Notes: generated by a model not told the origin, from the sequence alone. Counted from the stretch's first letter, positions 39,381 through 48,539 are shown. The stretch is DNA of 64,000 bases from Isochrysis galbana (GCA_018136815.1 CM030931.1:7274399-7338398), one strand, 5' to 3'. Numbers and translations are program-made.

Positions 39381-40178
39381 TGTCGCGGTGGGAGGAGGGG
39401 AGAAGGGGGGAGAGGGGGAAGAGCGAGGGGGGAAGGTGAGAGGGCGGGCTCAGGCGGCAGGCATTGAGCGCGGACGCCCGCGGGAGAGGGGTGTGGGCTT
39501 TTCTTATTGTATGTGAGAGAGAAGAAGACGAGGAAGGGGGGGGGGGGGGGGACCTTCTGAGGGGAGGGGGGCGGCGGGGGGGAGGGAGGGGGAGGGGGGA
39601 GGGTGATGGAGGAACGAAGAGAAGGCGGGGGGGGGGGGGGGGGGAAGAGGGAGGGGGGGGGGGGTACGGGAGGGTAGAGGAGAGAGAGAGAGAGAGAAGA
39701 TGTGAATAGAGGAGGGGAGCCGCCGCGAGCTCTCCTCGCCTCGCTGCCTCGCGGGGCAGGCCCACTCTCTCGGTCTCTCCCCACGCTTTCTCTCTACTCT
39801 GGAGTAGATGGATAATATATCCGCCCCTTCCCCCCTCCCCCCCCCCGCCAGTATCTCTCTACACAGTTCTACCCTCTTCTGGGAGGGGGGCGCCCCCGGG
39901 GCCGGCTGCCGCGCGGCGGGACATTTTGTTTTGGCCACGTGTGCTGCGCAGGGAGCCGGAAAGAGAAAAGAGACGGAGAGGGGGGGAAGGGAGAGCGAGG
40001 GAGAGCGAGGGAGAGGGAGGGAGAGGGAAATGAGGGGACGAGGAGAGAGGGAAGAGAGATGGGGGGGGGGGCGGGGCGGGGAGAGCGGCGCCTGGCAGCG
40101 GGAAGGGGGGGGGGAGGAGGGCGGCGGCGCGTCGGGCGAGACAGCGGCAGGCAGGCAGCGCCGCCGCGGCCGTGCACC
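39381..40178. promoter_or_regulatory. Bidirectional intergenic region, purine/pyrimidine-skewed
   Basis: About 800 bp between the divergent HECT and NAA15 starts. 39400-39710 and 39960-40130 are almost pure GA/G on the plus strand, with several runs of more than ten G. Such asymmetric tracts can form triplex or quadruplex structures. No TATA box is evident. Proline-rich frames here are translations of the skew and are not genes. Confidence 0.5.
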
Positions 40179-42779
40179 ATGGCGCCGCCGCTGCCCGCCA
40201 AAGAGGCGACGTTATTCAAGTCTATCGTCAAGCACTATGAGCTCAAGTCGTACAAGAAGGGGCTGCGCGCCGCCGATCAGGTCCTCAAGAAGTTCCCTGA
40301 GCACGGTGAGACGATGGCCATGAAGGGGCTGCTGCTCAATTGCATGGACAAGAAGCAGGAGGCGTACGAGCTGGTGCGCCAGGGTGTCAAGCTGGACATC
40401 AAGTCACAGGTCTGCTGGCACGTCTACGGCCTCCTCTACCGCAGCGACCGGGACTACATGCAGGCGATCAAGTGCTACCGGGGCGCCCTCCGCCATGACC
40501 CTGACAACGTCAAGATCCTGAGGGATCTCTCCATGCTGCAGGTGCAGCTCCGACTGCTGCCTGACTTCCTGGAGACCCGGCAAAAGCTTCTGACGCTCAA
40601 ACCTACCAACCGGATGCACTGGTTTACCTTCGCGGCCGCCCTCCACTTGCTGAAGCGGTATAGCCAGGCAATTGGTGTCGTGGAGGCGTACGAGAAGACC
40701 CTTGAGGGCTCCGACGAGCCAACGCGGGAGCCATATGAGTACTCCGAGATGCTGATGTACAAGAACCAGCTCCTTGAGGAGAGTGGCAGGACACAGCAGG
40801 CGCTCGACCACCTTGACGAGGTGAGGGACAAAGTTGTCGATTGTGTGGCATGGAAGCAAAAGCGGGCGGAGCTGCTTCTCCAGCTGCTCCGCTTCGATGA
40901 TGCCCGCGATCTGTACCTCGAGCTGCTGAAGCGCAACCCGGAACAATTTGCCTGGCACGCCGGCTTGCAGGCTGCAGCGCTCAAGACGCCTAAGCCGACG
41001 GAGCGATGGTTCAATGCGAACGTTACGCCAGCGACGGAGAAAACGCTGCGTGAGCTGTACGTGGACCTGCAGCAGCGCTTCCCGCGCTCGCAAGCGTGCA
41101 AACGGCTGCCACTCGACTTTGCGCGCGACCCGGCTTATTTTGCGTCCAGTTTCAGCGACTACGCCCAGCCCTACCTGAGGAAGGGAGTGCCCTCACTCTT
41201 CGCTGACCTCAAGCCGCTGTGCGAGGAGGGTTCCTCGTCACGCGTCCTATTTGGAGAGCTCGTGAGCGGCTGGCTCCAGTCCTTAGAGCGCACAGGCGCC
41301 TTCCCGGGCACTACTGAGAGCGAGCCTCCCTCGACCATCATGTGGGTCCGCGTGCTCGCCGCCCAGTACTACGATTGCTGTAGTGAGACGAGCAAGGCGC
41401 TCGACCAGATCAGCCAGGCCATAGCGCACACTCCTACATGTCTCGATTTATACATGTTCAAGGCGCGGATCTACAAGCACGCGGGCGACCTTCGTGCCGC
41501 GTCGCGCTGGATGGACGAGGCTCGCAAGATGGATCTCGCTGATCGCTACCTGAACACGAAGGCGACGCGCTACATGCTCCGCGCCGACCAGGTGTCCGAG
41601 GCTGAAAACACTATCGCTTTGTTCACCAAGGACGGGGACACAGGTTCGAACCTGCTCGACATGCAGTGCATGTGGTACGAACTCGAGTGTGGAGCCTCCT
41701 TTCTGCGGACGTCAGACTATGGACGGGCGCTGAAGAACTTCATGCACGTTGAGAAGCACTTCAACGACTTCGCCGAAGATCAGTTCGACTTTCACACCTA
41801 CTGCATCCGCAAGATGACGCTTCGGACTTACATAAGCATGATCCGGCTCGAGGACTCACTGCTTGGACAGAACTTCTACGTCACTGCGGCGTGCGGGATC
41901 GTGGAGACTTACATGCGCATTGTGAGCAAACCCAAGAAGGAGGCAGCGGCAGCGGATGAGGCTGGCGACGGTATGAGCGCAGCTGAGAGGAAGAAGCAAG
42001 AGAGTAAGAGGCGCAAGGCGGAGGCGAAGGCGAGGGCGGAGGCCGAAGCCCAAGCAAAGAAGGATGCGGATGCCAAGGGGGGCAAAGGGAAGAAAGCCGG
42101 TGCTCCGGCCAAGGAGAAACCTGTGGACGAGGACCCCGACGGCAAGGCGCTGGCGCAAGTGGAGGCTCCTCTCGACAAGGCAGCAGTCTATGTGCGAACC
42201 CTCCTCCTCCACGCGCCGACACAGCTGCGGGTCCAAGTGCTCGCTTGTGAGCTCGCGATGGCCCGTTCCAAGTGGCTCTTGGCCTTGCGTGCCTTGCGCA
42301 AGGCCCTTGAGATGGCTCCCAACGATGCAACCGTGCATCGGTGCGTGGTTCGCTTCCTGCACGCGACCAAGGATAACAAGTCGCTGCCGCAGGCTGTCGC
42401 GAAAGTGGTAGCGCGCCAGGCGGAGGAACTGGGACTCGCAAAATATCCCTCGCTTGCCGAACTCAACGATGCTTACTTGTCCCGTGCCAAGAGTGACCCT
42501 ATGGCCCATGTTGCGTACGCTGAGATGCAGGCCTTAATATCACCCGCAGACGCCGCAAAGGCGCGGGAGGTGCTTCTTGGCCTTGATCTCGCGAATGCCA
42601 CGCTCGCTGCGTGCAAGGAGGCTGCTGAGCTGCTCGGCGCGGGGGGTGCTCTCGCTGACATCTCCGCGTCCCAACGTTTCCGCGAGAAAGCCCATGCGCG
42701 ATACCCGTATGCCACGGCTTTTGGGGGAGGGGCCAAAGACGAATTTCCTGGGGATTCCGCTGTTGAGGTTGTGAGTTAG
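40179..42779 (+). CDS. NAA15: N-alpha-acetyltransferase 15, NatA auxiliary subunit
   Basis: Scaffold of the NatA complex; anchors NAA10 to the ribosome for co-translational N-terminal acetylation. I take the ATG at 40179 (context CACCATGG), giving 866 residues, the usual family length; the frame is open further upstream only through purine-rich sequence. It starts LPAKEATLFKSIVKHYELKSYKKGLRAAD, followed by KFPEHGETMAMKGL and CWHVYGLLYRSDRDYMQAIKCYRGAL, the diagnostic TPR repeats. Helical repeats run to about 580. A Lys/Ala/Glu-rich segment (about 590-650, KKQESKRRKAEAKARAEAEAQ) matches the charged loop of the family. No introns. The C-terminal VEVVS is less conserved. The call is very secure. 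Confidence 0.96.
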   Translation: MAPPLPAKEATLFKSIVKHYELKSYKKGLRAADQVLKKFPEHGETMAMKGLLLNCMDKKQEAYELVRQGVKLDIKSQVCWHVYGLLYRSDRDYMQAIKCYRGALRHDPDNVKILRDLSMLQVQLRLLPDFLETRQKLLTLKPTNRMHWFTFAAALHLLKRYSQAIGVVEAYEKTLEGSDEPTREPYEYSEMLMYKNQLLEESGRTQQALDHLDEVRDKVVDCVAWKQKRAELLLQLLRFDDARDLYLELLKRNPEQFAWHAGLQAAALKTPKPTERWFNANVTPATEKTLRELYVDLQQRFPRSQACKRLPLDFARDPAYFASSFSDYAQPYLRKGVPSLFADLKPLCEEGSSSRVLFGELVSGWLQSLERTGAFPGTTESEPPSTIMWVRVLAAQYYDCCSETSKALDQISQAIAHTPTCLDLYMFKARIYKHAGDLRAASRWMDEARKMDLADRYLNTKATRYMLRADQVSEAENTIALFTKDGDTGSNLLDMQCMWYELECGASFLRTSDYGRALKNFMHVEKHFNDFAEDQFDFHTYCIRKMTLRTYISMIRLEDSLLGQNFYVTAACGIVETYMRIVSKPKKEAAAADEAGDGMSAAERKKQESKRRKAEAKARAEAEAQAKKDADAKGGKGKKAGAPAKEKPVDEDPDGKALAQVEAPLDKAAVYVRTLLLHAPTQLRVQVLACELAMARSKWLLALRALRKALEMAPNDATVHRCVVRFLHATKDNKSLPQAVAKVVARQAEELGLAKYPSLAELNDAYLSRAKSDPMAHVAYAEMQALISPADAAKAREVLLGLDLANATLAACKEAAELLGAGGALADISASQRFREKAHARYPYATAFGGGAKDEFPGDSAVEVVS

Positions 42780-43140
42780 ACGCAAGAGAGTACGTGCTGA
42801 CTCACTTTATTCACGCGGGCCATGGCTAAATGGCCATGGCGACGTCAACCCGTGACGAAACGCCCTTTGAGACGGCTGCTATGCAACCGCTTCAACCTCG
42901 GCCTTCATCTTTTTTTTGCCCGAGGAGATCCTTGCGTTGCACGGGAGCCTGCCTCCTCGCTACCGCTGGCGCAGCCTTATGCCAGCCTCTTCGAGCAATC
43001 CTACGCGTGTGCACATGGGAGCGTCGAGAGCGTGTGAGAGTATAAAAAAGGCATGCCCAGGGCTATTACCATAAGCTCTCAACATGGATTAAATACCATG
43101 TTCTAGCTAGTTGGGCTGTAAGTACTGATATTAGTACTGA
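42780..43140. other. Intergenic after NAA15
   Basis: Nothing coding is seen. A small interrupted palindrome (GGATTAAATACCATG with AACATGG on both sides) and the repeat TACTGATATTAGTACTGATG occur at 43080-43143, just before the retroposon. Confidence 0.4.
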
Positions 43141-43149
43141 TGCATTATT

Positions 43150-44286
43150 TTTTTTATTTTTAGCAAATTTTTATGGATCGCGAAGCGGCAAAGGAATGGG
43201 ACTAGCGCTCACTCATGACAGGACTCCCTGCCGCGGCAAGCGCAAGCACCCTTCCCCCCTTGTGCCACCCAGCTCTTCACTAGCCTTCTACCTGCGCTAG
43301 CCGGAGCGCCCCTCCCTCCACACTCAGACAGCCCCCCACGCCAGGATCCTGTATTGGTCTCGCAGGCAAGGGGGCCTAATGGGAGGGTGAGGAGCAACTC
43401 CTCAAAGAGGAGCTGTGGGGAAGGAGATGTCTGAGTGGCGGCGCTATACCCTTGCGCTAGGCATGGGCAGCGACGCCGCCTCAAGACATGTCCTCCCTCT
43501 TGTCTTGAGTCGAAATTTTTGGTGCTTGAAACAGAGGACGAGGGGGTTTGTGCTTCTTGGGTTGGTTGTAGATGGAAGAGGGAGTGGGAAAGGAAGTGAA
43601 GTGTTGAAAGAGGGCCCAAGGCAGGGCACTGAGTTGTAGGTACTTGTGGCCCACAAGAGTGGGGCGAAGACGAGAAGTGTATCAACATGTGTCTTGAGTT
43701 GAAATTTTTGGTGCTTGAAACACAAGGCGAGGGGGTTCGTGTTGTTTGGGTTGGTTGTAGTGTGAAGGGGGAGTGGGAGAGGGAGTCAAGTGTTGAAAGA
43801 GGGCCCAAGGCAGGGCACTGAGTTGTAGGTACTTGTGGCCCACAAGAGTGGGGTGAAGATGAGAAGTGTGTCAACATGTTGGAAAACAGAGGCATTGAGT
43901 GCTCTCTGTGGAAGATTGATGGTTGTGAAGTGCCCTCCCATGTTGGGTGCACTGATGGTAGAGGTTTCCACCATGGGGAGGGCAGCTGAACTGCCCTCCC
44001 ACATGAGGTGCTCTTGGGGTGGGAGGGTTTCCCACTGTTGGAGGGGGTCTCAAAGACCCCCTGCATGATGCGCAGAGCCATGGTGGCAACCTGTTCGGTG
44101 CCAGTGCTCGCCACCCCGCGCGCTCGCGCGGGTGTGGTTTGGATGGGCTGGATGGGCTTTGAGAGGGCTTTCTGACGAGCCGCCTCGGGCGGCGTGGGGC
44201 GTCCCAGGTGGGGCGCAGTGGCGAGGGTCGCCTGAGGCTCGGGAGCGGTCGCGGCACGCTCCATAGTTCAAACTATAACAATAGTT
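43150..44286 (-). mobile_element. 1.1-kb hairpin-ATG retroposon, copy Y (inverted partner of copy X)
   Basis: Minus-strand element. The 5' leader CAAACTATTGTTATAGTT-type palindrome is at 44269-44286, the ATG at 44264, and the 3' end is (CC)ATAAAAATTTGCTAAAAAT at about 43150. It is the reverse-complement homologue of copy X (47210-48351) over the whole length. No target duplication was found, so it may be older or deleted at an edge. The body contains two tandem units of about 190 bp (43505-43685 and 43695-43880). Confidence 0.8.
43209..44264 (-). CDS. Retroposon Y ORF, 351 aa, unknown
   Basis: Starts at the ATG four bases after the hairpin leader and spans almost the entire element. N-terminal 60 residues: MERAATAPEPQATLATAPHL..., Ala/Pro-rich, then KPSHPKSTSCGRA. 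The middle holds two repeats of about 63 residues (each with HFSSSPHSCGPQVPTTQCPA, then a VSSTKNF end). The C-terminus is Arg/Cys-rich. No RT, endonuclease or RNA-binding motif is recognised. The frame is also open in copy X (337 aa) despite many substitutions, which hints at selection for coding, or young age. Confidence 0.5.
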   Translation of the reverse strand: MERAATAPEPQATLATAPHLGRPTPPEAARQKALSKPIQPIQTTPARARGVASTGTEQVATMALRIMQGVFETPSNSGKPSHPKSTSCGRAVQLPSPWWKPLPSVHPTWEGTSQPSIFHREHSMPLFSNMLTHFSSSPHSCGPQVPTTQCPALGPLSTLDSLSHSPFTLQPTQTTRTPSPCVSSTKNFNSRHMLIHFSSSPHSCGPQVPTTQCPALGPLSTLHFLSHSLFHLQPTQEAQTPSSSVSSTKNFDSRQEGGHVLRRRRCPCLAQGYSAATQTSPSPQLLFEELLLTLPLGPLACETNTGSWRGGLSECGGRGAPASAGRRLVKSWVAQGGKGACACRGRESCHE

Positions 44287-44399
44287 CCCCCCTAACATGG
44301 TAGCGGATTTATTTCGCGAAATTCACCCCCGCTGACGAGGGGTGTCGGGTCCCCCGGTGAGGAGGTGTGGCGGGGGGGGGGGTGCGCGGCGAGGTGGCG

Positions 44400-44660
44400 T
44401 GGCATCGCCCTCGTCCGAGGGACTCGGAGGATTTTGTGGAGTCCCCCTCGGAGGAGGGACTCGGAGGATTTTGTGGAGTCCCCCTCGGAGGAGGGACTCG
44501 GAGAAAGGCATGTGTTTTGTGGAGTCGCGAGGGAAGAAGGGATTCGGAGAGAGGGTTGGCGACACCCCCACTCCACGGGAACCCGTTCACGCCATATTCA
44601 CGCCTGTGCATTCACGCCATATTCACGCCTGGTCATTCACACCATATTCACACCACCCCT
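44400..44660. repeat. Short tandem repeats
   Basis: GGACTCGGAGGATTTTGTGG plus GAGTCCCCCTCGGAGGAG repeats with a 36-bp period about three times at 44420-44510. Then (A)TTCACGCCATATTCACGCC repeats with a period of about 24 bp about three times at 44587-44660. Neither overlaps a supported gene. Confidence 0.8.
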
Positions 44661-44785
44661 CGCGAGCGTGGAGCGCCGGTAGCCCACGCCCCCAAAAGAC
44701 ACCACATTCACCGCGCGACCCCCCTTCCCGGCCCCCCTTCCCGACCCCCCTTCCCGGCGGCAAGGCGGCCAGGGGTGGCGGCCTC

Positions 44786-45150
44786 TCACATCCTCTTGCG
44801 GCCACGCCCGGCAGGCCCACTGCCACTGGCCACGTCGCCCAGTAACGGAGCGCTCTCCGATGCCGCCCGAAATTGCGCACCCAGGTGCTGGCCCTGGCTT
44901 GCGGTGCGAATCACGGTCCGGAAAAACTCCCCTTGGCCACTTGCGTGCAGATCGTCACGGAGGCGCTGCAAAATCATGCCCACCGAAAAAATGGGCCGCG
45001 TGCGAAGAGTCTCCATCATATCGAGGTCAATGTCCAGGCGCTTACAGCGATCCACGATGTACGCCTCATCCATCGGAGGACCACCCTCCTGAGTCAGCGC
45101 CCCCTCGCGAACAAGCGCAAAGGCGCGCCCGCCCGCTCCCTCCCCCCCAT
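44786..45150 (-). CDS. Hypothetical protein, partial (possible 3' exon)
   Basis: The minus-strand frame reads ...RAFALVREGALTQEGGPPMDEAYIVDRCKRLDIDLDMMETLRTRP... and ends SGPAGRGRKRM at 44786. It looks coding (amphipathic helices, IFSVGMILQRLRDDLHASG). The ORF from the Met at 45073 has 95 codons, but the frame is open further upstream to an AG acceptor-like site near 45150 (CCGTCAG|AGAGATGG). No family is recognised. It lies in the island between retroposons Y and X. Confidence 0.35.
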
Positions 45151-45654
45151 CTCTCTGACGGACTGGAGGTTACGGATGGAACAGGAGGAACCGGATGGGG
45201 CGGAAGGTAGGCGGCGGAAGCGCGGAAGGCACGGCCTTTTGGGCATTGGCGGGTTGGACGGGCTGACCATCTTCCATGGTTGGAAGATGGATGGCGGGCA
45301 GTGGCGAGGGCGAGCGCGAGGACGGAGCGGACAAAGCGGACAGCGAGTGTGAGTGAGTGAGTGAGTGGATTTGGTTGGTGTTATTGTAAGATTGCTTGTT
45401 ACGACGGAGCGAGAGCGAGAGCGAGAACGAGGGAGCGAGGAGCGACTGGGGCGAGGGACGAGGGCGACAGAGGCCGACAGGGTACCAATCCGACTAGTCC
45501 GACAACAATCCGAGACACGCACACTCGACTTTCACCCAACATTCCTCCACACTAACGTATCTTTCACCACTTGGGCGGGGAAGACACAGAAGGAAGGAAA
45601 CAAGGAAGAGAAAGCCGACAAGAGAGCGACGATGCGACGGAAGAGCCGACGGCG

Positions 45655-46070
45655 AACGGCGAAGTGTCGTTCCGTCAATTGTGGGACATCAGTCGATTTG
45701 AGCGATCGAATGTCCACAATTGTATATGGAGCAGTATTTTAAAATTGAATGCAGACTAGCATAACAACTTTTTTTCTCTGCTTCCCCCGCGGTGCATGTT
45801 CCCCCCGAGGGAGACGCCGTGTCAGAGCTTTTCCCCTGTGTCTCCTCTAAAGGCCGACAATTACATAAACACTCATTTTCAGAGATATTTCACGTGGAGC
45901 ACTTGTGATGACTTGCAATCACATCGTGCACGCCGTGCATGGGCACGGCGCGATGTGCATCGGTCCCCCCGCGGATACGCCGTGCGTGCGCACGTCGATT
46001 TTTCCCTCTGCGTACCCCCTAAGGCCCACAACCACGTAAACAAGCCGTGTAAGATATGTTTCTTTACGCA
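45655..46070 (+). repeat. Spacer-type repeat, inverted partner of 61550-62235
   Basis: Begins GTGTCGTTCCGTCAATTGTG, contains GAGCGATCGAATGTCCAC, TTAAAATTGAATGCAGACTAGC and blocks around CACGGCGCGATGTGCATCGG and CGCCGTGCGTGCGCAC. All occur in the same order on the opposite strand at 62235-61640. It directly abuts the end of the VLTF3-like frame. No ORF is supported. Confidence 0.75.
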
Positions 46071-46621
46071 GTCTCCACCTTGAGCATCCACTCGTTAAAG
46101 TGGTTGAGCCGCTTGTAGCTGAAGGCGCTGAACTCGACCTCGTCGCCGTACGAGACGGCGGAGGAGGTGGCGTCGAGGTACGCGGTCGCGGCGCCGCACG
46201 AGGGGCACGCGAGCAGCGACTTGGCGCTGAGCAGCAGCAGCGCCGTGCCGCCGCACACGTCGCTCATGTCCAGCCGCAGCCGCGGCGCCTCCCCGTGCAG
46301 GTCGGCGAGGTACTCGCCCACGAGCGCGGCGCCCACCGCCGCGCCGCTCACGTCCGACTCCTTCGAGACGTAGGCGTCGATGCTGCACGCCCCCAGCGCG
46401 CCGACGGGCGCGGGCGCCGGGTGCACACGCGCGCGCTTGCCGCCCGTCGCGCCTCCGCCCGGCGCGTGCGCGTGGCTGCGCGCCTGGATGTACGGCTGCA
46501 GCTTGCGCTCGTACTCGAGCATGTGCTCGCCGTTGGCGAGGCGCGCCTCGCGCTCACGCAGCGCACAGGCGCGCTGGAGGAGCTCAACGCGCGCGCGGTG
46601 CTGCCAGTGGCGCGTGCACAT
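46064..46621 (-). pseudogene. NCLDV late transcription factor VLTF3-like, C-terminally truncated
   Basis: 185 residues. The C-terminal part has CPSCGAATAYLD and FSYKRLNHFNEWM, the conserved zinc-binding and Y-x-R-x-NHF-x-EW blocks of the A2L/VLTF3-like late transcription factors shared by nucleocytoplasmic large DNA viruses, here presumably of the kind that infect algae. The N-terminal part (ARVELLQRACALREREARLANGEHMLEYE) is helical and fits the family. The protein stops shortly after the NHF block, where the family normally continues, and the frame end coincides with the start of a dispersed repeat. GC content is very high. It is best read as a fragment of an endogenised viral gene; expression is unknown. 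Confidence 0.72.
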
Positions 46622-46682
46622 GGTGATGGTGATTGAACGCTTTTCTATGCTGTGGGTGATGGTGATTCAGCGCTTCTCGCCT

Positions 46683-47157
46683 CCCAGAGGCTCAGGAGCG
46701 CCAGCGAGTGAGAGGCAGGGGAGGCCAGGGCCCAGCCCCAGCCTCCTCTGCCCCCAGAGCTAGCCTCCAGGAGCCTCCAGGGGCCGCAGGAGAGGGGAGA
46801 GAGAGCGCGGAGAAGGGGGTGGGCGGAGCGAGAGCTCAGCCCACCGAAAAATCGGTAAGTCCCGCTCCTGTTTACAGGATAAGTCGGGACAGAGTCGGCC
46901 GCCCACCGCCCACTCGGAGACGCAGGAGGAAGGGGGGGAAAGATCACCGGGGGGAGGCGCGGGCCACCGGCCACCGGACCATGTCTAACTAAGCCCTTCA
47001 CCCCTATCCCCCTAGTAGTGTACGGGGGGAGCCGCCTGATGGCGGGGGGAGAAGGGCCGGGGGAATGGGGGTGTAGAAAGTATGCTACGTACTACGTGCA
47101 GTAGGTAGTGGTTCCATTCGCCGCGAGTGCGGTAAGAATATTAAAAGGTTTTTTATG
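46683..47157 (+). mobile_element. Short hairpin-ATG retroposon, copy D (5' truncated)
   Basis: From CCAGAGGCTCAGGAGCGCCAGCGAG onward it matches copy C (27105 on) and the reverse complement of copy B, ending in the clan tail GTGCGGTAAGAATATTAAAAGG plus T-run at 47126-47157. The 5' half with hairpin and ATG is missing. It sits upstream of the VLTF3-like fragment and just before retroposon X. Confidence 0.85.
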
Positions 47158-47209
47158 TTAGTACCGGCCTAGTGGCAGTAGATCGATGTAGATAGATTAT
47201 TATATTATT

Positions 47210-48351
47210 CAAACTATTGTTATAGTTTGACCTATGGAGCGTGCCGCGACCGCTCCCGAGCCCCAGGCGACCCTCGCCACCGCGCCCCACCTGGGACGCC
47301 CCATGCCGCCCGAGGCGGCTCGTCAGAAAGCCCTCTCAAAGCCCATCCAGCCCATCCAAACCACACCCGCGCAAGCGCGCGGGGTGGCGAGCACTGGCAC
47401 CGAACAGGTTGCCACCATGGCTCTGCGTAGCATGCAGGGGGTCTTTGAGACCCCCTCCAACAGTGGGAAACCCTCCCACCCCAAGAGCACCTCATGTGGG
47501 AGGGCAGCTCAGCTGCCCTTCCCATGGTGGAAACCTCTACCATCAGTGCACCCATCATGGGAGGGCACTTCACAACCATCGATCTTCCATGGAGAGCACC
47601 CCATGCCTCTGTTTCCCAACATGTTGACACACTTGTTTCCTTCACCCCACTCTTGTGGGCCACAAGTATCTACAGCTCAGTACCCTGCCTTGGGCCCTCT
47701 TTCAACACTAGACTCCCTCTCCCACTCCCCCTTCACACCACAACCAACCCAAACAGCACGAACCCCCTCACCCTCTGTTTCAAGCACCAAAACTTTCAAC
47801 TCAAACTCAAGACCCATGTTGATACACTTACACTTATCGTTTTCACACCAATCTTGTGGGCCACAAGCACCTACAACTCAGAGCCCTTTGGGCCCTCTTC
47901 CAATACCTGAATCCCTCTCCCACTCCCTCTTCCAACTACCAACAACCCAAGAAGCACAACCCCCCTCGCCCTCTTTTTCAAGCACCAATAATTTCGACTC
48001 AAGACAAGAGGGAGGACATGTCTTGAGGCGGCGTCGCTGCCCATGCCTAGCGCAAGGGTATAGCGCCCCCACTCAGACATCTCCTTCCCCACAGCTCCTC
48101 TCTGAGGAGTTGCTCCTCTCCCTCCCATTAGGCCCCCTTGCCTGCGAGACCAGAACAGGATCCTGGCGTGGGGGGCTGTTTGAGTGGGGAGGGAGGGGCG
48201 CTACAGCTAGCGCAGGTAGAAAGCTAGTGAAGAGCTGGGTGGCATAAGGGGGAAGGGTGCTTGCGCTTGCCGCGGCAGGGAGTCCTGTCTTGAGTTAGCG
48301 CTAGTTCCGTTCCTTTGCCGCGCCGCGACCCATAAAAATTTGTTAAAAATT
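47210..48351 (+). mobile_element. 1.1-kb hairpin-ATG retroposon, copy X (17-bp target duplication)
   Basis: The leader CAAACTATTGTTATAGTTTG (47210-47229) forms a perfect 8-bp stem with a 4-nt loop; the ATG is at 47234. The 3' end is GACCCATAAAAATTTGTTAAAAAT. TAGATTATTATATTATT flanks it at 47193-47209 and 48352-48368. The element is the inverted homologue of copy Y. The duplication proves target-primed insertion and fixes both ends. Confidence 0.92.
47234..48247 (+). CDS. Retroposon X ORF, 337 aa, unknown
   Basis: The counterpart of the Y ORF. It begins MERAATAPEPQATLATAPHL at the first ATG after the leader, keeps the Ser/Pro/His-rich 63-residue repeats (two, plus a diverged third), and ends LVKSWVA at 48247 (Y is 14 residues longer). 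No known domain. Because both copies keep the frame through insertions of whole codons, the ORF was probably functional when they moved. It could be an ORF1-like RNA-binding protein; this is inference. Confidence 0.5.
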   Translation: MERAATAPEPQATLATAPHLGRPMPPEAARQKALSKPIQPIQTTPAQARGVASTGTEQVATMALRSMQGVFETPSNSGKPSHPKSTSCGRAAQLPFPWWKPLPSVHPSWEGTSQPSIFHGEHPMPLFPNMLTHLFPSPHSCGPQVSTAQYPALGPLSTLDSLSHSPFTPQPTQTARTPSPSVSSTKTFNSNSRPMLIHLHLSFSHQSCGPQAPTTQSPLGPLPIPESLSHSLFQLPTTQEAQPPSPSFSSTNNFDSRQEGGHVLRRRRCPCLAQGYSAPTQTSPSPQLLSEELLLSLPLGPLACETRTGSWRGGLFEWGGRGATASAGRKLVKSWVA

Positions 48352-48377
48352 TAGATTATTATATTATTGTTGTCAAA

Positions 48378-48522
48378 TCCCCGGAACCGGCTTCTCCGCT
48401 AAAGAGGGAACTGGGGAAGGGGAAGGGGGTCGATAGGGGTTAGGGTTGGGTAGTAGGGAGGTTCACTAGCACGCTGCCTCACGTCGCACATGTAGCGGGG
48501 ATTTTTAAGAAGATTTTTTTTT
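48378..48522 (+). mobile_element. 145-bp retroposon fragment (17-bp target duplication), older than X
   Basis: ATATTATTGTTGTCAAA occurs at 48361-48377 and 48523-48539. The insert ends in GGATTTTTAAGAAGATTTTTTTT, a poly-T 3' tail. Its left duplication overlaps the right duplication of X, so this fragment arrived first and X later inserted beside it. Confidence 0.8.
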
Positions 48523-48539
48523 ATATTATTGTTGTCAAA

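Noticed and set aside
39308-39938. Proline-rich minus frames between HECT and NAA15
   Set aside because: Translations of a G/GA-skewed intergenic tract, not genes.
40404-42509. Long minus-strand frames opposite NAA15
   Set aside because: Antisense shadows; NAA15 is unambiguous on the plus strand.
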